DNA of 64,000 nucleotides from Hyphomicrobiales bacterium (GTDB lineage: Bacteria; Pseudomonadota; Alphaproteobacteria; Rhizobiales; JACESI01), in assembly GCA_039989895.1 (NCBI GenBank), contig JBDXGY010000003.1, forward strand, positions 147,141-211,140, in the 5' to 3' direction. The notes below the pieces were generated by a model. The model was given only the letters and a program-made list of their open reading frames with translations, searched no databases and was not told the origin of the DNA. Within the stretch, counting starts at the first letter, position 1, and every line of letters begins with the position of its first letter. A program made the translations under genes and the position numbers. Shown here in pieces: positions 18,691 to 28,551 of the stretch.

Positions 18691-19713
18691 ATGAAAATAA
18701 TTCTGAAATCTCTCAAAGGTGAATCATCCTTTCCACCTCCTATTTGGATGATGAGGCAGGCTGGGAGATATTTACCGGAGTATAAAAAAGTAAGGAAAGA
18801 CGCTGGAAGCTTTCTGGATCTTTGCTATTCACCTGAACTGGCTGTTGAAGTGACGATGCAGCCTATTCGACGTTTTGATTTTGATGCAGCAATTCTATTC
18901 TCTGATATATTAGTTATTCCTGATGCCTTAGGACAAAATGTTGATTTTCAAGAAGGCAAAGGCCCTGTTTTAGAACCTGTAGATGCAGAAAAAATCAAAA
19001 CATTCAAAATCGATCATTTTCTTGAGCACCTTAAACCTGTTTTTGAGGCTGTTTCTGGTATTCGTTCTGAGCTTTCAGATGAAAAAACACTAATTGGTTT
19101 TTGTGGTGCACCATGGACAGTAGCAACTTATATGATTGCCGGTCATGGAACACCAGATCAAGCGCCTGCACGGGTGTTTTCAATGAAAGAACCCGAGGCT
19201 TTTCAACGTTTAATCGATATATTAGTTGAAGCATCGAGCCAATATTTGATTGAACAAGTAAAAGCTGGGGCTGACTGTCTTCAAATTTTTGATACTTGGT
19301 CTGGTGTATTAGGCGAGCAAGATTTCAAAGATTTCTGTGTTACGCCTGTTAAAAAAATTATAGCAGCGGTTAAAGCGCAATATCCTGATGTTAAAATTAT
19401 AGGCTTCCCAAAAGGCGCGGGTGTAAAGACTGTATCTTATATCCAAGAAACAGGTGTTGATGCTATTGGCATTGATTGGACAACGCCTTTGGCTTTTATT
19501 CGCGATGAAATCCAACCTATTGCTTGTGTCCAGGGGAATCTGGATCCTTTATTATTGATTGGTGGTGGTAATAAACTGCGCGATCAAGTGCAGATGATTT
19601 GTGAAACTTTAAAAGGTGGTCCGCATATTTTTAATTTAGGTCATGGGATCACACCACCAACACCAATTGAAAATGTCGAACTGATGATAGAGACAGTACG
19701 TGCCTACAAATAG
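18691..19713 (+). CDS. hemE: Uroporphyrinogen decarboxylase
   Basis: Decarboxylates the four acetate side chains of uroporphyrinogen III to give coproporphyrinogen III in heme synthesis. The 340-residue protein has both family signatures: PPIWMMRQAGRYLPEY near residue 12 and GFCGAPWTVATYMIAG near 137. The catalytic-site aspartate block FDAAILFSDILVIPDALG is also present. Full length. It is the first gene right of the proposed origin and is transcribed away from it, followed 14 bases later by hemJ. Confidence 0.98.
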   Translation: MKIILKSLKGESSFPPPIWMMRQAGRYLPEYKKVRKDAGSFLDLCYSPELAVEVTMQPIRRFDFDAAILFSDILVIPDALGQNVDFQEGKGPVLEPVDAEKIKTFKIDHFLEHLKPVFEAVSGIRSELSDEKTLIGFCGAPWTVATYMIAGHGTPDQAPARVFSMKEPEAFQRLIDILVEASSQYLIEQVKAGADCLQIFDTWSGVLGEQDFKDFCVTPVKKIIAAVKAQYPDVKIIGFPKGAGVKTVSYIQETGVDAIGIDWTTPLAFIRDEIQPIACVQGNLDPLLLIGGGNKLRDQVQMICETLKGGPHIFNLGHGITPPTPIENVELMIETVRAYK

Positions 19714-19727
19714 GTGAGGAGGTTTCA

Positions 19728-20150
19728 ATGTATGAGTGGGTTTTAGTTGGTCATATTATATCTGTGATCTCGTGGATGGCAGGTATCTTTTATCTCCCAA
19801 GACTGTTTGTTTATCATGTAGATGCTGAATCTGGATCAGTACAATCTGAAACATTTAAAGTGATGGAACGCAGGCTTTTAAAAGCAATAATGACACCTGC
19901 AATGTTAGCAACATGGGGTTTTGGATTTTGGTTGATGATATTAGGTTCTCATCACATAACAGGCTGGTTCCATTCAAAACTATTCTTGGTTGTTTTAATG
20001 AGTGCTTTTCATATGTTTTGTGCAAAATGGCTTAAAGATTTTTCATCAGATAAGAATGTTCGTACAGCTCGATTTTTTCGTATTGTAAATGAAATACCGA
20101 CGGTTTTGATGGTGTTTATTGTTATTTTAGTGGTTGTTAAGCCATTTTAA
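19728..20150 (+). CDS. hemJ: Protoporphyrinogen IX oxidase HemJ
   Basis: Membrane protein of the HemJ/UPF0093 family that oxidises protoporphyrinogen IX to protoporphyrin IX where HemG and HemY are absent. The 140-residue product has four hydrophobic helices and the family residues His-10 (LVGHIISVISWMAG) and the RLFVYHVD block, with a conserved MERRLLKAIMTPAM stretch. A near-ideal GAGGAGG ribosome site lies at 19716-19722. Placement directly after hemE supports the heme role and co-transcription. Confidence 0.93.
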   Translation: MYEWVLVGHIISVISWMAGIFYLPRLFVYHVDAESGSVQSETFKVMERRLLKAIMTPAMLATWGFGFWLMILGSHHITGWFHSKLFLVVLMSAFHMFCAKWLKDFSSDKNVRTARFFRIVNEIPTVLMVFIVILVVVKPF

Positions 20151-20328
20151 ATAGCGAAGGGTTTGCTTCATAGATTTGTTTTAATCATGTTTTTACTTGT
20201 ATTTTAGGGTTCTATGGGTTAGCGGATAAGTCCTTCCTTTCAATGCTCAGTTCTCCTAGCCCCTTCTTATTGTGAATTGCCCTGCTTTGGTTCTGACGTT
20301 TCCTAAAATATAAAATGGATTATCTCTT

Positions 20329-21594
20329 ATGCTCGAGATGAAACTACAAGATTTAAAAAAGAAATCTCCAACAGAACTCCTTAGTTTTGCGGAAGAACAT
20401 AAAGTTGAAAATGCAAGCATCATGCGCAAGCAAGAATTGATGTTCGCTATTTTAAAAGAGCTGGCTGAACGTGATGTTGAAATCATCGGGCAGGGTGTTG
20501 TTGAGGTTCTTTTAGATGGTTTTGGTTTTTTACGATCCCCGGATGCCAATTATTTGCCAGGACCAGATGATATTTATGTATCTCCTTCACAAATTCGCAA
20601 ATTTTCTCTACGCACGGGAGATACGGTTGAGGGTGAAATAAGAAGCCCAAAAGAGGGTGAGCGGTATTTTGCACTTTTAAAAGTTAATACGATTAATTTC
20701 GAAGACCCGGAAGCAGCTCGACATAAAGTTCATTTTGATAATTTAACACCGCTTTATCCTGAAGAGCGCTTGAAGATGGAAGTGGCGGATCCAACCGTCA
20801 AAGATCTTTCTGCTCGAGTGATTGATATTGCAGCTCCTTTAGGTAAAGGACAACGGGGTCTAATTACCGCTCCGCCACGTACAGGTAAAACTGTGTTTTT
20901 GCAAAATGTTGCAAAATCGATAACTGCTAACCATCCAGAATGCTATTTGATTGTCCTTTTGATTGATGAGCGTCCTGAAGAAGTTACCGATATGCAGCGT
21001 ACAGTAAAAGGTGAGGTTGTTTCCTCAACCTTTGATGAACCTGCAGTACGCCATGTACAGGTTGCTGAAATGGTGATTGAGAAAGCAAAACGACTGGTTG
21101 AACATGGCCGTGATGTTGTAATCTTACTGGATTCTATAACGAGATTAGGTCGTGCATATAATACGGTGGTGCCATCTTCTGGTAAGGTTTTGACCGGCGG
21201 TGTTGATGCCAATGCATTACAAAGACCAAAAAGATTTTTTGGTGCGGCTCGTAATATTGAAGAAGGCGGATCGCTGACGATTATCGCGACGGCATTGATT
21301 GAAACGGGTAGCCGCATGGACGAGGTTATCTTTGAAGAATTCAAAGGGACTGGTAACTCTGAGATTATCCTTGATCGTAAAGCCTCTGATAGGCGAATTT
21401 TCCCTGCTATTGATATTCAGCGCTCTGGCACACGTAAAGAAGAGCTTTTGATCGACAAGGATCAACTGAAGAAAATTTATGTTCTGCGTAGGATTTTGAA
21501 TCCAATGGGCTCTGTGGATGCTGTTGAATTCCTGATCGATAAATTGAAACAGACTAAAGACAATGATGAGTTCTTTGAATCAATGAATACCTAG
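20329..21594 (+). CDS. rho: Transcription termination factor Rho
   Basis: Hexameric RNA-dependent ATPase/helicase that ends transcription at unstructured C-rich sites. The 421-residue protein contains the N-terminal helical and cold-shock-like RNA-binding domains (about 1-130, with [20 protein letters not shown]), the P-loop [13 protein letters not shown] near residue 185, Walker [18 protein letters not shown] and the Q/R-loop regions ([20 protein letters not shown]). It is alphaproteobacterial in length, without the large inserts of actinobacterial Rho. It follows hemJ after 178 bases. Confidence 0.98.
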   Translation: MLEMKLQDLKKKSPTELLSFAEEHKVENASIMRKQELMFAILKELAERDVEIIGQGVVEVLLDGFGFLRSPDANYLPGPDDIYVSPSQIRKFSLRTGDTVEGEIRSPKEGERYFALLKVNTINFEDPEAARHKVHFDNLTPLYPEERLKMEVADPTVKDLSARVIDIAAPLGKGQRGLITAPPRTGKTVFLQNVAKSITANHPECYLIVLLIDERPEEVTDMQRTVKGEVVSSTFDEPAVRHVQVAEMVIEKAKRLVEHGRDVVILLDSITRLGRAYNTVVPSSGKVLTGGVDANALQRPKRFFGAARNIEEGGSLTIIATALIETGSRMDEVIFEEFKGTGNSEIILDRKASDRRIFPAIDIQRSGTRKEELLIDKDQLKKIYVLRRILNPMGSVDAVEFLIDKLKQTKDNDEFFESMNT

Positions 21595-21703
21595 CATTTG
21601 ATTCGGCTACGAAATTATTGGCATTTAATAGTTTAACTTGCTGCTGATACTAATGAGTTGATGAATTATGCTTGGCGCGACTTCCAATTAAGAGGGCGTT
21701 TTC

Positions 21704-23044
21704 ATGATAAAGATGCGTGATGATACAATTTATGCGCTCTCATCGGGTTTGCTTCCTTCAGGTGTCGCGATAATCCGTATTTCTGGCCCACAATGTCGAT
21801 TCGTTATCGAAACAATATGCAAATCTGAACTAGAGCCTCGCCAAGCACGCTATGTCTCCTTTTGCGATCCGCAAGATGGTTCAATTATGGATGACGGCTT
21901 GGTTTTATGGTTTCCTGGGCCCTCAAGTTTTACTGGCGAAGATGTTCTCGAGTTGCACTGTCATGGTGGCAGGGCGGTCGTTGATACAATTTTGCGAGCG
22001 TTAAGTAGCCTTGATGGATTGCGTATGGCTGAGCGCGGTGAATTCACAAGGCAAGCGTTTCAAAATAACAAAATGGATTTCGTCGGCGTTGAGGGTCTAG
22101 CTGATCTCATCGCAGCTGAAACACAAATGCAGCGTAAGCTAGCTCAACTACAAACGAGAGGCGATGTTAGTTTAATTTATGACGGTTGGCGCAGTCGATT
22201 GATTAGAGCAAGAGCATTGATAGAGGCTGAACTAGATTTTCCTGATGAGGAGGATGTGCCGGGATCTGTCTCTGATCAGGTTTGGCTGGAAGTCAAAGGG
22301 CTCATTGATGAAATGAAAGCTGCTCTCCAACATGTAGAGGTGGCTGAGCGTATTCGCGAGGGTATTTCAGTTGTCTTGGCTGGCGCTCCTAATGCTGGGA
22401 AATCCAGTCTTTTAAACGCATTAGCCGGGCGGGATGTTGCGATTGTTAGTTCTCAGGCTGGCACGACGCGGGATGTAATTGAAGTGCATCTAGATCTAAA
22501 AGGTGTACCGGTAAGGCTTTGGGATACGGCGGGTCTTCGGGATAGCCATGATGAAGTTGAATCTATGGGTATAAAAAAAGCGACTGAACGTATTGATGAG
22601 GCAGACATTATTCTTTTTCTTGATGATATAAATGAAACTGAATCGAGCTCGCTCAATAATGAAAAATCTGATGCCACGATAAAGCTTGGAACAAAAAGTG
22701 ATTTAGCCAGTGATGATGAACTTAATTCGATTCGACAACGATATGATGTTTTGATTTCTACTAAAACGGGTGCAGGAATTGATATACTCATAGAAACTCT
22801 TGCAGGTATGGCAAAAGAGCTTGTTTGTGATGTAGATTCTCTTATTGCCATTAGGTCTCGTCATCGCGAAGCGATAGTTGGCGCTTTAGATTATATTGAA
22901 GAAAGCCTATCTGACAAAAAAGTTTTAGAATTGCGAGCCGAAGATTTGCGATTAGGAGCTGATGTTCTTGGGCGGGTGACTGGGCGTATTGATGTTGAAG
23001 ATATGCTTGATGTCGTCTTTCGAGAATTTTGTATTGGTAAATAG
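21704..23044 (+). CDS. mnmE: tRNA modification GTPase MnmE
   Basis: With MnmG installs the (carboxymethyl)aminomethyl group on wobble U34 of certain tRNAs. The 446-residue protein has an N-terminal formyl-THF-binding domain (about 1-120; SGLLPSGVAIIRISG, FTGEDVLELHCHGG), a helical domain, an inserted G domain with GAPNAGKSSLLNALAG, the DTAGLRDS switch and the weak KSD motif (GTKSDLA), and the invariant C-terminal FCIGK with the catalytic cysteine. ATG 21704 is used; ATG 21713 is possible. mnmG follows, with a parS site in between. Confidence 0.97.
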   Translation: MIKMRDDTIYALSSGLLPSGVAIIRISGPQCRFVIETICKSELEPRQARYVSFCDPQDGSIMDDGLVLWFPGPSSFTGEDVLELHCHGGRAVVDTILRALSSLDGLRMAERGEFTRQAFQNNKMDFVGVEGLADLIAAETQMQRKLAQLQTRGDVSLIYDGWRSRLIRARALIEAELDFPDEEDVPGSVSDQVWLEVKGLIDEMKAALQHVEVAERIREGISVVLAGAPNAGKSSLLNALAGRDVAIVSSQAGTTRDVIEVHLDLKGVPVRLWDTAGLRDSHDEVESMGIKKATERIDEADIILFLDDINETESSSLNNEKSDATIKLGTKSDLASDDELNSIRQRYDVLISTKTGAGIDILIETLAGMAKELVCDVDSLIAIRSRHREAIVGALDYIEESLSDKKVLELRAEDLRLGADVLGRVTGRIDVEDMLDVVFREFCIGK

Positions 23045-23052
23045 TGTTTGAG

Positions 23053-23068
23053 TGTTTCACGTGAAACA
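23053..23068. promoter_or_regulatory. parS centromere site 1 (perfect)
   Basis: TGTTTCACGTGAAACA, a perfect 16-bp match to the conserved bacterial parS palindrome bound by ParB. It starts nine bases after the mnmE stop codon and is nested in a wider dyad (23044-23052 with 23072-23081, one bulged base). Confidence 0.95.
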
Positions 23069-23204
23069 TTGCTCAAAACACGTCGCTGACATCTGTTCTT
23101 TTGAGGCAGTATAAGTCGCTTTAAGCTTCTGAATGAATGTATTTCTTGCTGTTCTATGTGTGATGGCTTAGATAAATCTAAGTTTAGATATAGGCAAGAT
23201 TGTT

Positions 23205-25064
23205 ATGGATCGACTTTTTGATGTTGTTGTTATTGGTGGTGGGCATGCTGGCTGCGAGGCTGCTGCTGCTGCTGCGCGCTATGGGGCTAATACTGCGCTT
23301 GTAACACATAAGATCGATACAATCGGCGTGATGTCTTGTAATCCGGCAATAGGTGGATTGGGTAAAGGACATCTTGTGCGCGAAATAGATGCGCTTGATG
23401 GGCTTATGGGTCGGGTTATTGATCAATCAGGTATTCAGTTTCGAGTTTTAAATCGCAGAAAAGGACCAGCAGTTCGTGGTCCGCGTGCGCAGGCTGACCG
23501 TGAACTTTATCGGAATGCTATGCGCCGTGAGCTTGAAGATTTAGACGGTTTAACACTTATTGAGGGTGAAGCCCAAGATTTTGATATTACTGAAGAGGAG
23601 ATACAGTCCGTTCTTCTTGGTGATGGAAGTGTGCTGAAGACGGGTAGCGTTGTTTTAACAACGGGTACTTTTTTGCGAGGTCTTATCCATATAGGGTCAA
23701 AAAAAATCCCTGCTGGTCGCGTTGGCGATAAGCCGTCGATAGCACTCTCAGACACTTTAATGGGTGTTGGCTTTTCTCTTGGGCGCTTGAAAACTGGTAC
23801 GCCGGCGCGTCTCGATGGCAAAACTATAAATTGGGGTATTTTAGAAAGTCAGGAGGCGGATAATCCACCTGTTCCGTTTTCTTTTTTAAACAATGAAATT
23901 ACCGTGCCGCAAATTGCTTGTCATATTACGCATACAACAAAAGAAACCCATAAGATTGTTGCGGATAATATTGGTCAATCTGCGATGTACTCCGGACAGA
24001 TTGATGGAGTAGGGCCGCGTTATTGCCCTTCTATAGAAGATAAGATTGTTCGTTTTAAAGATAGAGACCGCCACCAAATTTTTCTTGAGCCAGAAGGTTT
24101 GAATGATGACACGGTTTATCCAAACGGAATATCAACATCGTTGCCTGAAGATGTGCAAGATGCCTTTATAAGAACAATTCCAGGACTGGAGAATGTTCGT
24201 ATTTTGCAACCTGGTTATGCAATTGAATATGATTATGTTGACCCAAGAGAACTTAAGCCTTCATTGGAGACAAAGAAGATCAAAGGATTATTCCTTGCTG
24301 GTCAGATTAATGGAACCACTGGTTATGAAGAAGCGGGTGCACAAGGTTTGATGGCGGGTCTTAATGCCGCGCGACGGTCAGGCGATGCGGATGCTGCTAT
24401 TTTGTCCCGATCAGAAGCCTATATTGGGGTTTTGATTGATGATCTTGTTACAAAAGGGATTAGTGAACCTTATCGTATGTTTACATCGCGCGCTGAATAT
24501 CGGTTATCGCTTCGATCAGATAATGCGGACCAAAGATTGACACCACTAGGTATCCGATTCGGATGCGTCACGAATGAACGCAATAAAGCCTTTGCATCTA
24601 AAAAAGCTGAACTGGATCGTTTAATCAATCTTGCTAAGTCGATTATCACGACACCCAATGAGGCGAGGAAAAAGGGACTTCCCCTTAATCAGGATGGCGT
24701 TAAGAGGTCGCTATTTGATTTGTTATCTTATCCAGATATTGCTGTTTCGGATATTCAAGAACATTGGCCTGAAATTATACACGATGATCCAGCTCTCTTA
24801 GAGCAACTGGGCATAGAAGCTAAATATGCTGTTTATCTGGATCGTCAAAAAGCAGATATTGCTGCTTTGGTAAGGGATGAGGCTGTTATATTGCCTGATA
24901 ATATAGATTATCAGGCAATTGAAGGGCTTTCAAACGAGATGAAACAAAAGCTTGATGCCATAAAGCCAGCGACGATTGCGCAGGCTGGTCGGATTGACGG
25001 TGTGACACCCGCAGCTCTTGGTATACTGCTTGCCTATCTACGTCGCAACGCGCTTGCAGCTTAG
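23205..25064 (+). CDS. mnmG: tRNA uridine 5-carboxymethylaminomethyl modification enzyme MnmG (GidA)
   Basis: FAD-dependent partner of MnmE in wobble-uridine modification. The 619-residue protein has the dinucleotide-binding loop [14 protein letters not shown] at residues 7-20 and the GidA signature blocks [35 protein letters not shown], and [23 protein letters not shown]-terminal helical domain recruits MnmE and tRNA. Full length. It is followed one base after its stop by rsmG. Confidence 0.98.
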   Translation: MDRLFDVVVIGGGHAGCEAAAAAARYGANTALVTHKIDTIGVMSCNPAIGGLGKGHLVREIDALDGLMGRVIDQSGIQFRVLNRRKGPAVRGPRAQADRELYRNAMRRELEDLDGLTLIEGEAQDFDITEEEIQSVLLGDGSVLKTGSVVLTTGTFLRGLIHIGSKKIPAGRVGDKPSIALSDTLMGVGFSLGRLKTGTPARLDGKTINWGILESQEADNPPVPFSFLNNEITVPQIACHITHTTKETHKIVADNIGQSAMYSGQIDGVGPRYCPSIEDKIVRFKDRDRHQIFLEPEGLNDDTVYPNGISTSLPEDVQDAFIRTIPGLENVRILQPGYAIEYDYVDPRELKPSLETKKIKGLFLAGQINGTTGYEEAGAQGLMAGLNAARRSGDADAAILSRSEAYIGVLIDDLVTKGISEPYRMFTSRAEYRLSLRSDNADQRLTPLGIRFGCVTNERNKAFASKKAELDRLINLAKSIITTPNEARKKGLPLNQDGVKRSLFDLLSYPDIAVSDIQEHWPEIIHDDPALLEQLGIEAKYAVYLDRQKADIAALVRDEAVILPDNIDYQAIEGLSNEMKQKLDAIKPATIAQAGRIDGVTPAALGILLAYLRRNALAA

Positions 25065-25065
25065 T

Positions 25066-25752
25066 ATGAGTAATAGTGATAGTGCGCTTGGTCTTTCTAT
25101 CCTTCGGGATGAATTAAATGTTTCTGATGATTGCTTAGAAAAACTGAAAGCTTATGTGTCGCTTTTGATTAAGTGGCAAAAAGTCCAAAATCTTGTTTCA
25201 CGTGAAACAATTGACTCCATTTGGCTTAGACATATTTGTGATAGCGCAAGGCTTTCAATGATTGTTCAAGAGCCTGCTCGATGGCTTGATTTGGGCAGCG
25301 GCGCTGGACTTCCTGGCTTGGTGACGGCTATTTTGCAATCTGGATCGGCTGGAGAGAGCTTCGAGCCTTGTGTTCATTTGGTCGAGAGCAATACGAGAAA
25401 AGCTTCTTTCTTGCGTAGTGTCATTAGGGAGGCAGAGCTTCATGCCAAGGTTTATAATGAGCGCATAGAGGTTGCCGTTCAGCGAGAAGAAATCTCAGCA
25501 ACGCATATCTCCGCGCGTGCTCTTGCTTCATTGGATAGCCTTCTTGCTTTATCAAAGCCTCAAACTGACCGTGGCGCGCGCTGTTATTTTCATAAAGGTC
25601 GGGATATCGATGCCGAGATTGAAGAAGCAGCTAACAACTGGGATTTTAATTTGGTAAAACATTCTGTATGGGCCTCTAAGCAGGCTCCATCAGACGGCAT
25701 TATTTTAGAAGTTAGCAATATCAATAGTAAGCTTGCTCAAGGTGAGCGATGA
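25066..25752 (+). CDS. rsmG: 16S rRNA (guanine-527-N7)-methyltransferase RsmG (GidB)
   Basis: SAM-dependent methylation of G527 in 16S rRNA. The 228-residue product has the GidB motifs KWQKVQNLVSRETIDSIWLRHI, the SAM loop WLDLGSGAGLPGLV near residue 75, LVESNTRKASFLR, and SARALASLDSLL. I start it at ATG 25066, one base after the mnmG stop. A perfect parS site lies inside the coding region and encodes part of the LVSRET segment, a location known from other bacteria's gidB genes. Confidence 0.97.
   Translation: MSNSDSALGLSILRDELNVSDDCLEKLKAYVSLLIKWQKVQNLVSRETIDSIWLRHICDSARLSMIVQEPARWLDLGSGAGLPGLVTAILQSGSAGESFEPCVHLVESNTRKASFLRSVIREAELHAKVYNERIEVAVQREEISATHISARALASLDSLLALSKPQTDRGARCYFHKGRDIDAEIEEAANNWDFNLVKHSVWASKQAPSDGIILEVSNINSKLAQGER
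25194..25209. promoter_or_regulatory. parS centromere site 2 (perfect, inside rsmG)
   Basis: TGTTTCACGTGAAACA, again an exact 16-bp parS palindrome, about 2.1 kb from site 1 and within the rsmG reading frame. Confidence 0.95.
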
Positions 25753-25764
25753 AGGAGTCGGGTT

Positions 25765-26577
25765 ATGTCGACGAAAGTCAAAAGCCCCCGTGTTATCACG
25801 GTTGCAAATCAAAAGGGGGGTGTGGGTAAAACCACAACGGCTATTAATCTTGGAACGGCTTTGGCTGCTATTGGTGAGCGGGTTTTGATTGTTGATTTGG
25901 ATCCTCAAGGTAACGCCAGCACAGGTGTTGGGGTTGATCGTGCGTCTCGTAAGTTGTCGACATATCATGTTCTTATTGGTGAAAATGCGCTTTCTGACAT
26001 TGTTGTGCAAACAGATGTGCCTCGTTTGAGTGTTGCGCCATCAACTCTTGATTTGCTGGGTGCTGAGATGGAGATAGCGGATCGTGAAGATCGTGCTTAC
26101 CGTATTCGTGATAGTATTCGTAGCGGTGTCGTTGATAATGAAGCTGTGGCTTTTGATTATATATTGATCGATTGTCCTCCCTCGCTAAATTTGCTGACCA
26201 TTAATGCAATGGCGGCATCAGATTCTATTTTGGTTCCACTTCAGTGTGAGTTTTTTGCGCTTGAAGGTTTGAGTCAGCTTTTAACGACTGTTGAGCAGGT
26301 AAAGCAGTCTGTAAATCCAGATCTTTCTATTCATGGCATCGTTTTGACGATGTATGACAGTCGTAATAATCTTTCTGGCCAGGTAATGGCGGATGTTCGC
26401 GATTATATGGGTGATACGGTTTATAAAACTGTCATACCGCGTAATGTTCGGGTTTCTGAGGCGCCGTCTTATGGTAAGCCGGCTTTGCTTTATGATTTTA
26501 AATGTTCAGGAAGTCAGGCTTATTTGAAGCTTGCTTCGGAGGTGATTCAGCGCGAACGTGTTTTGCGGGCGGCTTAG
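25765..26577 (+). CDS. parA: Chromosome-partitioning ATPase ParA
   Basis: Deviant-Walker ATPase that moves ParB-parS complexes to segregate the replicated origin. The 270-residue protein has the motif KGGVGKTT at residues 17-24 with the signature lysine, LIVDLDPQGNASTG, and the Walker B-like YILIDCPPSLNLLT. It is the short chromosomal type without an N-terminal HTH, so autoregulation by ParA itself is not expected. It begins 12 bases after rsmG and is followed by parB after 22 bases. Confidence 0.97.
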   Translation: MSTKVKSPRVITVANQKGGVGKTTTAINLGTALAAIGERVLIVDLDPQGNASTGVGVDRASRKLSTYHVLIGENALSDIVVQTDVPRLSVAPSTLDLLGAEMEIADREDRAYRIRDSIRSGVVDNEAVAFDYILIDCPPSLNLLTINAMAASDSILVPLQCEFFALEGLSQLLTTVEQVKQSVNPDLSIHGIVLTMYDSRNNLSGQVMADVRDYMGDTVYKTVIPRNVRVSEAPSYGKPALLYDFKCSGSQAYLKLASEVIQRERVLRAA

Positions 26578-26599
26578 TATTAAAGATAGGACTGATGGC

Positions 26600-27493
26600 A
26601 TGGCGGATGCTGAACAGAGAAAAGATTCGGGACAGAAACGATTAGGGCGTGGGCTTGCAGCTCTTATTGGTGAGATCCATACAGAGGAAGCTGGTGCGCT
26701 AGAGGCAGCACGTAATCAGCGCCGGGTGCCTATTGAATTTTTGGCGCCAAACCCTAACAACCCTCGTAAGGCCTTTGCCCAGGAGGATCTTCGCGATCTT
26801 TCATCATCCATTAAAGAGCGCGGTATTTTTCAGCCAATCATTGTTCGCCCTGATCCATCCGGTGAGCAAAATAAATATGAAATTATTGCAGGTGAGCGCC
26901 GTTGGCGTGCGGCTCAAATGGCCGGGCTGCACGAAATCCCCGTACTTATCCACAAAGTTTCCGACAAGGAATCTCTTGAGATTGCCATTATTGAAAATGT
27001 TCAGCGTGCAGATCTCAATGCCATTGAGGAGGCGCTTGGTTATGATCAATTGGCGCAAGAGTATAATTATAGTCAGGCAGAGCTCGCGGATGTGATCGGT
27101 AAAAGCCGATCGCATGTAGCTAATATGGTGCGTTTATTGAAACTTCCGTCTTCTGTCAGAAGTTACATTGCTGAGGGTAAATTGACAGCGGGGCATGCGC
27201 GGACATTGATCACAGCAAAGGACCCTGAAGTTCTTGCTGAGCAAATTGTTCAAGGCGGATTAACAGTGCGGAATGCTGAAGCTCTGTCGGCGACATCTGC
27301 GGGACGGCAACCTGCAGGTAGTGCTAAGCCTGAAAAAGATGCCGATACGCGTGCACTTGAAGAGCGACTTACCAATCATTTGGGGCTTATTGTCTCTGTT
27401 GACGGTAAAGGGAGCGGTGAGCGCGGCGAAGTTCGTATTCGCTACAAAACGCTTGAACAGCTTGATGAAATTATCAAACTTTTACAGGCTTAG
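26600..27493 (+). CDS. parB: Chromosome-partitioning protein ParB
   Basis: CTP-dependent clamp that loads at parS and spreads on flanking DNA. The 297-residue protein has an N-terminal ParA-contact region (KRLGRGLAALIGE), the CTP-binding ParB/Srx domain with NPRKAFAQEDLRDLSSSI and GERRWRAAQMAG, the HTH (SQAELADVIGKSRSHVANMVR) and a C-terminal dimerisation domain. Start taken as ATG 26600, after the parA stop; the longer frame would overlap parA. A perfect DnaA box (TTATCCACA, 26946-26954) lies in the coding sequence. Its stop overlaps the convergent holA stop. Confidence 0.97.
   Translation: MADAEQRKDSGQKRLGRGLAALIGEIHTEEAGALEAARNQRRVPIEFLAPNPNNPRKAFAQEDLRDLSSSIKERGIFQPIIVRPDPSGEQNKYEIIAGERRWRAAQMAGLHEIPVLIHKVSDKESLEIAIIENVQRADLNAIEEALGYDQLAQEYNYSQAELADVIGKSRSHVANMVRLLKLPSSVRSYIAEGKLTAGHARTLITAKDPEVLAEQIVQGGLTVRNAEALSATSAGRQPAGSAKPEKDADTRALEERLTNHLGLIVSVDGKGSGERGEVRIRYKTLEQLDEIIKLLQA
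26946..26954 (+). promoter_or_regulatory. Perfect DnaA box inside parB
   Basis: TTATCCACA, identical to the canonical high-affinity DnaA box. It is within the parB coding frame, so it could be coincidental, but a DnaA-ParB regulatory link or titration site is conceivable. Confidence 0.35.
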
Positions 27494-28536
27494 TTGTAAT
27501 TTCTTCTGCGTTTATTGCGTGCGGCATTTTGACCAAGTTTCATCAACACGCTATGAATGATTGTGTCCGCTAGCTGTGGCTTGAGGCGCGTTTCTTTTAT
27601 GGCTGTTAAGAGATGATCTTGTGCTCGAACTATGTCTTCTGGGCCCCATAAATTAAGCTGTGTTGTGATAATAGCTTTGCGTTTGAAGTGAATTGGCGGG
27701 CGTGCACGGTCTATGATGTCACGTATTTGACTGTCATTTGTAAGTTGATAGCGCAGCAATTGGAGCATCGTTAAATGTCGTTGTAATGTATGCGCTGTTT
27801 GGAATGCGGCTGTACCCATGGTTAGGCTGCGATTAAAATTAGTCAGGGCTTCTTTCGTGTTGCCGCTCATAGTGAGATCGATGGTTGTATCGCTGAGAGA
27901 CGCGGCAGCATCACCAATAAGCTCTTCAACATCGTTCAAAGTGATTTCAGTTCTTCCATGGGCGTAAAGGGTGAGTTTGCGAAGTTCATTGCGGGTGGTT
28001 TGTCTATTTTCCCCAATGAGCGAAAGCAGCATTTCTCTTGCTTCATTAGATATTTTTAAATTGGCCTTTGCCAGTTCATCTTGTATGAGCGTTTGAAGAC
28101 TTCGTGTGTCGTCTGCGTAACACGGAATTGTCATGGCTTTTTTGGATTTTTCAATTAAAGAGCGCACAGGATTTGTTTTCTTCAAATCACCAGCTTCAAT
28201 GATAAGTGTGGTAGTATCTGAGGGCGCCTCAAGAACTGCTTTTACGGATTTGGTGATAATTCTATTGCTATTCAGTCTTAGTCGTATGACACGATCGCCA
28301 CCAAAGAGAGCTATAGCAGATGCTTCGTCGGCTAGTTTCCCTGGATCATTAGCGATTTCATCAGAGTCAAAAGATTGAAGGGCAAAGGGATCATCATTGC
28401 CTTCTAGTTTCTTTTTTATCAATGTCGTGCAGTGTTCTGATACCAAGCCTTGATCAGGTCCATAGACGAGGATGACTGGGCTATATTGATTTGGATTATT
28501 TATGTATTGATCAATATCTCTTGCCTTGAGCTGCAA
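27490..28536 (-). CDS. holA: DNA polymerase III subunit delta
   Basis: Delta subunit of the clamp loader that opens the beta sliding clamp. The 348-residue protein has the HolA layout: an ATPase-like domain without nucleotide binding (ILVYGPDQGLVSEHC near residue 22; LIIEAGDLKKTNPVRSLIEKS) and a C-terminal helical collar domain. It ends with a basic tail (ARNKRRRNYN). It lies 16 bases downstream of lptE in the leuS-lptE-holA order common in proteobacteria. Its stop codon shares bases with the parB stop on the other strand. Confidence 0.95.
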   Translation of the reverse strand: MQLKARDIDQYINNPNQYSPVILVYGPDQGLVSEHCTTLIKKKLEGNDDPFALQSFDSDEIANDPGKLADEASAIALFGGDRVIRLRLNSNRIITKSVKAVLEAPSDTTTLIIEAGDLKKTNPVRSLIEKSKKAMTIPCYADDTRSLQTLIQDELAKANLKISNEAREMLLSLIGENRQTTRNELRKLTLYAHGRTEITLNDVEELIGDAAASLSDTTIDLTMSGNTKEALTNFNRSLTMGTAAFQTAHTLQRHLTMLQLLRYQLTNDSQIRDIIDRARPPIHFKRKAIITTQLNLWGPEDIVRAQDHLLTAIKETRLKPQLADTIIHSVLMKLGQNAARNKRRRNYN

Positions 28537-28551
28537 AATAAATCCTCGATA

